DNA of 64,000 bases from Acanthacorydalis orientalis (Eukaryota > Arthropoda > Insecta > Megaloptera > Corydalidae): positions 37,335,996 to 37,399,995 of the forward strand of contig CM068313.1 of the NCBI GenBank assembly GCA_034766995.1, given 5' to 3'. This document shows positions 57,047 to 64,000 of the stretch, one piece after another. The notes below the pieces were generated by a model. The model was not told where the DNA came from. It made no database searches and saw nothing but the letters and a program-made list of their open reading frames with translations. Numbering within the stretch: position 1 is the first letter of the stretch; every line of letters begins with the position of its first letter. A program made the position numbers and the translations under genes.

Positions 57047-57314
57047 CTATCTTTAATTTTAGATTATAATTGAAAATATTTACAAAAAATAATTTTATTC
57101 ATTTTCTGTTTGATTTTAAATGATGAAAATCAAAATTTATATTCTTTGAACGGAGATATGTAATTCGGATTATTCATCAATTAATATTTTTTATTCAATA
57201 ATATATTTCACAAATTATTTCTTCAATATTACACATATAACAGAAATAATTATTCCTTGATTTCTCCTATAAAATATCAATTTTTTGATCTTAAATACTT
57301 TTAACATACGACTG

Positions 57315-57319
<5 letters not shown>

Positions 57320-57408
<89 letters not shown>
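57320..57408. repeat. (TA)n with central TGTATATG
   Basis: Two TA runs joined by ATGTATATGTATAT. Confidence 0.95.
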
Positions 57409-57410
<2 letters not shown>

Positions 57411-58429
57411 TTAAGAAGAGAGAGACAAAGAAGTTCCATGTTTCTAATGAATTTTGCAAAAAACTTTTATAAAGTTGCTTACAATATAAAAATGTATCTC
57501 TCACTCGTAACTCTATTTTCACAAATGAGCATTTTTTCCATTTCTTCTGCTGATATTCACTCTTATACCCGTATACAACTGCTATAAAATTGAATTGTAA
57601 GTAATAAATAGTCGAGATGGAACGTTTCTCTTATTTTTTTCGAACACAAGACATCAAAAAACTTCTCAAAAATATATAGAAATATGCAAGAATATAGATA
57701 TTTTTTACTTCTTAGTTTATTGCATTTATATTTTAAAACAGAACAATATTTGTTTTAAAATACTACATACCTTGTACATATTTAGTGCAAACTTTAATTC
57801 AACGGCCAGCTACTTCTTTTGATTTTATTATGTACATTTAAGATTTTTCTAGAATTACAAATATTTAAACCAATGTTTTGAAACGTTGTTTTTACTGTTT
57901 CTTCTAAAAAAACTTATTATTCTTTTATGGTAAATTTTTGAAACTGGTTTAGAATAAGATTTTCCATGATTTTAAAATGACTTCGATAAGTAATCATACC
58001 TCGTATTTATTTTTCATATATTTATTTTTTCAGTGATTTGTTTTAATAATTGTTGGTCATCTGCCATAGACAATCTGTTTGCATAACATAATGTAATCAC
58101 TTAATTTTCTTTACAACTTTCACTTATTACTTTATAACCGAACAAAATAGACTAAAATCTTTTTCGCTCACTTAGTTTGTGTTAAATTACAAAATTATTA
58201 AAAAAGGGTTTCATTTTTTTAATAATTTTATTTTCAAGATAGGTGTGAGAGTCTGAAAAAAATTAAGTATATGTCTCTTGGAATTATAGTATTGTCTCCT
58301 TGATTTAAGTATTACCCCATTATTCTCTATTGTTTTCGCCTTCAAAGAAAGCGTACAATATTTTATAGACAATAGTGTTATTCCCAGTAGGACCTCTACT
58401 ATTACAATGGTTTATTTTTAGAAAACAAG

Positions 58430-58475
58430 TATATATACATATGTATATATATATATATATATATATAAATGTATA

Positions 58476-58520
<45 letters not shown>

Positions 58521-58535
58521 GTATGTATGTATGTA
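58430..58535. repeat. TA/TG-rich mixed array
   Basis: Interrupted TA runs with GTGTGTATA and a final (GTAT)n. Confidence 0.9.
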
Positions 58536-59137
58536 CGGATACAATTGATTATATTTCGAGTAATTATCATGTGCGATTTTATAAAAATATCGGAAAAAGT
58601 ATCTTTCTTTTTATCATTAAACATTAATCACATCATATAGTATATACAAGTTTATCAGTGATTAAAGTATATTTATTTTAAATGAAATAAACATATATAT
58701 TAAACAAAAAAATATTAAATACAATTTATAATGCAAATAGAATAATACAATTAAATGTTTTCAACCGGAAATCAAGACACTCTACGTCATTTGATTTAAT
58801 CAAAAGAAATAATATTTTTGTAATCAAGTTGCATTCATTGAAACTGATAAATTATTTAACGTTAAGTATCAATATAATAATTATGATACTATTTTGGTAA
58901 TTATATGTATTGTTTGCTGATAATATTGTTTTGGTGAATAATGTTCAAGTATGATGTACAAGTAGAGTTAATCACAATTTTAGATATTTTTGTTACATAG
59001 AAATTAAAAACATATATGTAACCTTGTGTATATACAATAGTAAGATGTGAATTGCATTAACAATGAAATCGATTATTTTGATTTTACTTTGTATATTTTT
59101 TTAGATTTATAAAATTTGGTGATTAAAGATTTTTTTA

Positions 59138-59169
<32 letters not shown>

Positions 59170-59252
59170 TTGATATTTAAGAGTTAAATTTAATTCTTAT
59201 ATTTCAAACATTCGAGTTGGATAAACAAGGCGATGCTAATAATCTGTTGGCT

Positions 59253-59636
59253 TTAGTTTTGCACAAGCTGCTCTTTGTAAGGGAAAATTTTTAATGCGGC
59301 TAAAATTCTTTCCAGTGACAAAAACCTACTCCGAGACATTCTAAGTTGGGTTGAACATCTTCTGATTGACTTTTCAGGACTTTGCTCAATACTCTCTTGT
59401 ACACGTTGAATATTTTTCTCAGTTAGAGCTAAACGATGTCTTCCAGATCCTGGACGCTTACTAACTGTACCTTGTTGTCGAAAACATGCAACCAAACAAT
59501 TAATCATTGACTTCGATTGTCCTGTTCGAACATTAAAATAATGACGATATACTCACTGTTGCAAAATAATAGAACGCCGGTTTTGAAAATAAAATTCATT
59601 TTTTTTGGTACGGTGTTTGGTTGTGTTCCTTTCCAT
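59253..59636 (-). pseudogene. Tc1/mariner-superfamily-like transposase remnant
   Basis: From ATG at 59636 a single frame runs to 59253 with one internal TGA (after LQQ). It holds SKRPGSGRHRLALTEKNIQR, then SIEQSPEKSIRRCSTQLRMS and IFPYKEQLVQN. This is the DNA-binding half of insect transposases with RPGSGRPR and FPYKxQLVQ motifs; the catalytic part is missing. A terminal-repeat candidate (TACAGGTGGCGCAAAAAACG on the minus strand) ends near 59736, at a TA. The other end was not found, so the copy is truncated. It lies between the two protease genes. Confidence 0.7.
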
Positions 59637-59739
59637 GATAAATCGTTGAGTTATAAAATTCTGAATAGAAGAGTTAAAACACTAAAATAAAAAAAATGTT
59701 AAATATTCAAACCCAGTCGTTTTTTGCGCCACCTGTACA

Positions 59740-60870
59740 AATGGAAACTTTTGAATTTACAAACGTAATCATCTCAATTTTATATCAAACTTTTCAATAT
59801 TACATTTTCAATTCAAATAATAAAATCAAGAGATAATAAAAAGATTTTCTGTATATTGTTTGATTGTATATACTGTTGATTTTATAATATGTATTCGACA
59901 TAATAAACAACAGATATGAAAAAAATCTAAAAATATACTACATTTTTTTAATATATATATATATATATAGAAAAATGTATACATTCAATTCTTCTTATCG
60001 AAATCTAATCTTAACATTTAATGTATATCTTTTTGTTCCATTTAAACATAAAAGTGTGAAACTGTTCTTTTATCAATTTTTTTAATAGAAAAAATGAACA
60101 AAAGTAACAGTTATTACATTATAACTAATGTATTTTCTTGATAATCATATAATTGTCTTACAATTAAAAATTAACATAACTTAAACATAAAAAATATAAA
60201 ACATAAATTAAAAACGTAATTAATATAACTTAAAAATTACAATTACAATAAAATATTTCTAACAATTACAATTACAATAACATTTTTAGAAATCATTAAA
60301 AATAGTCATCAAATTTATAAATTAATTGTAATCGAGAAGATTATTTTCAACTACTGTATTTCATTGTTTATTTGGGGTTTAAGGGGCGCGTCGACACTTA
60401 AGTTCATTAGCGCCTGAACTATGTTTCATATATTATTTATAACTTGTCTAGTACAAAGTAGAAATGTATATATGTATTCGAAATAAATTAAAAATATTTT
60501 TGTTTTATATTATATTATATATATATATATATTAAAAATTATGCATACATTCCTAAAATTTCTGGTTCAAAATTATGTTGAACTATGAGCTCGTAATTTA
60601 TAAGACGAGTAATAAAATTAAGAAAAAATAATTTTGCGTTATATTTTAATTAATCCACTATAATAGAATATCAAATCCATCAATTTTATAATATAATATA
60701 GATTTATGAAAGAATTTTATAATAGAAGTCCACAAATATATATGAATGTATGTATGTGTACATACAAACTTATATACAAATACAGCATTGTTTTAAATTT
60801 CATATAATAATCCTCTCCAACTGATATGCTTTATCAAAATTACATACAATTGTAAAAAAAAAAGATTCAG
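59740..60870. other. Upstream region of protease gene B
   Basis: AT-rich. One GC-rich segment near 60380 (GGGGCGCGTCGACACTTAAG) is unexplained and may be repeat debris or a regulatory block. Confidence 0.35.
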
Positions 60871-60873
60871 AAT

Positions 60874-60884
60874 TATATATAAGG
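60874..60884 (+). promoter_or_regulatory. TATA box of chymotrypsin-like gene B
   Basis: TATATATAAGG starts 42 nt before the ATG at 60916. The start context is AGAATGG, close to AAAATGG in the sister gene. The ATG is therefore placed by promoter distance, signal peptide and paralog agreement together. Confidence 0.7.
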
Positions 60885-60915
60885 GGTTTTATACCTTAAA
60901 AATTTAATAGTAAGA

Positions 60916-63601
<2,686 letters not shown>

Positions 63602-63691
63602 AAACTACAATGATTGCATCTATTTTAAAAAAATGAAATCACTATACTTAATTTCTTAATTCGATATCAAACATCTATTATATTATATTTT

Positions 63692-63697
63692 AATAAA
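63692..63697 (+). terminator. Polyadenylation signal, protease gene B
   Basis: AATAAA occurs 91 bases past the stop codon, followed by a T-rich stretch. It is the first canonical hexamer downstream of the gene. Confidence 0.55.
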
Positions 63698-63867
63698 ATA
63701 ATTATTTTTTTTTAATTTTACATCAATTAATAACAAGCTCTTGTATATTTACTGAAATATAAGCTAAATATTATACAGACATAAATAATTTGAGTTGTTG
63801 TAGAATGGTAACCTATACAAAGAAAAATTTTAGAACTCATCGTTGTATTTTTTAAACAAATTAAATT

Positions 63868-63968
63868 AATTAATTAATTATTGTCATTTTCATAATTAAT
63901 AATTAATTAATTATATATAATAATTATATAATCATATAATAATTAATTAATTATTGTCATTTTCATAA
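63868..63968 (+). repeat. Direct repeat, 73-base period
   Basis: TTAATTATTGTCATTTTCAT with its AATTAATTA lead occurs twice downstream of protease gene B. Confidence 0.8.
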
Positions 63969-64000
63969 ATATGATCCTTGTCTAAAGTAATACTTAATAT

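Larger units (their letters stand above)
56430..59140. other. Intergenic space between the divergent proteases
   Basis: AT-rich with three TA-type arrays. No regulatory element was recognised beyond the two TATA boxes. Confidence 0.5.

Overview
The window looks like nuclear DNA of an arthropod, most probably an insect and plausibly a hymenopteran. It is extremely AT-rich and carries about sixty (TA)n or compound (TA)n arrays. Genes are sparse, intron-split and use GT-AG junctions with TATA-box promoters. Old mariner, hAT and LINE remnants are scattered through it. The hymenopteran suggestion rests on the chymotrypsin-type proteases (Gly at the position equivalent to 189, Asp at 226, as I recall for fire-ant chymotrypsin) and on overall character. 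It is inference, not proof.

Region 1-49,356 holds no exon I can defend. It contains a deleted mariner element (655-1213), a hAT-like element (12,909-14,385), a hAT element with a degenerate transposase (45,085-46,387), a LINE 3' fragment (7,226-7,640), a candidate solo LTR (28,882-29,212), several dispersed repeats of unknown family, imperfect fold-back repeats and dozens of TA arrays. The first coding exon of an integrin alpha gene lies at 49,357-49,517 on the minus strand. If its next exon lies beyond the left edge, most of this region is one giant first intron.

Region 49,518-53,170 is intergenic. It holds a possible 5' leader exon of the integrin gene, a TIR-bounded repeat between two TA arrays, and a nested repeat mosaic (LINE tail, a 72-bp mariner remnant, a GC-rich CGCGTTAT repeat and a TA array) next to the first protease gene.

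Region 53,175-63,601 carries two complete five-exon chymotrypsin-like serine protease genes in divergent (head-to-head) orientation: 53,175-56,382 on the minus strand (250 aa) and 60,916-63,601 on the plus strand (251 aa). All four intron positions and phases match, the middle three exons are identical in length, and both genes have TATATATAAGG 42-43 bases before the ATG. They are clearly an inverted duplicate pair. The 4.5 kb between them contains a decayed transposase. Both proteins look like secreted zymogens with an intact catalytic triad, fitting digestive proteases.

I found no rRNA, tRNA, CRISPR array, viral gene or convincing new biochemical system. The least explained signals are the fold-back repeat family, a perfect 58-bp palindrome at 43,446, and a repeat with a remnant reading frame present at 15.8 kb and 47.4 kb.
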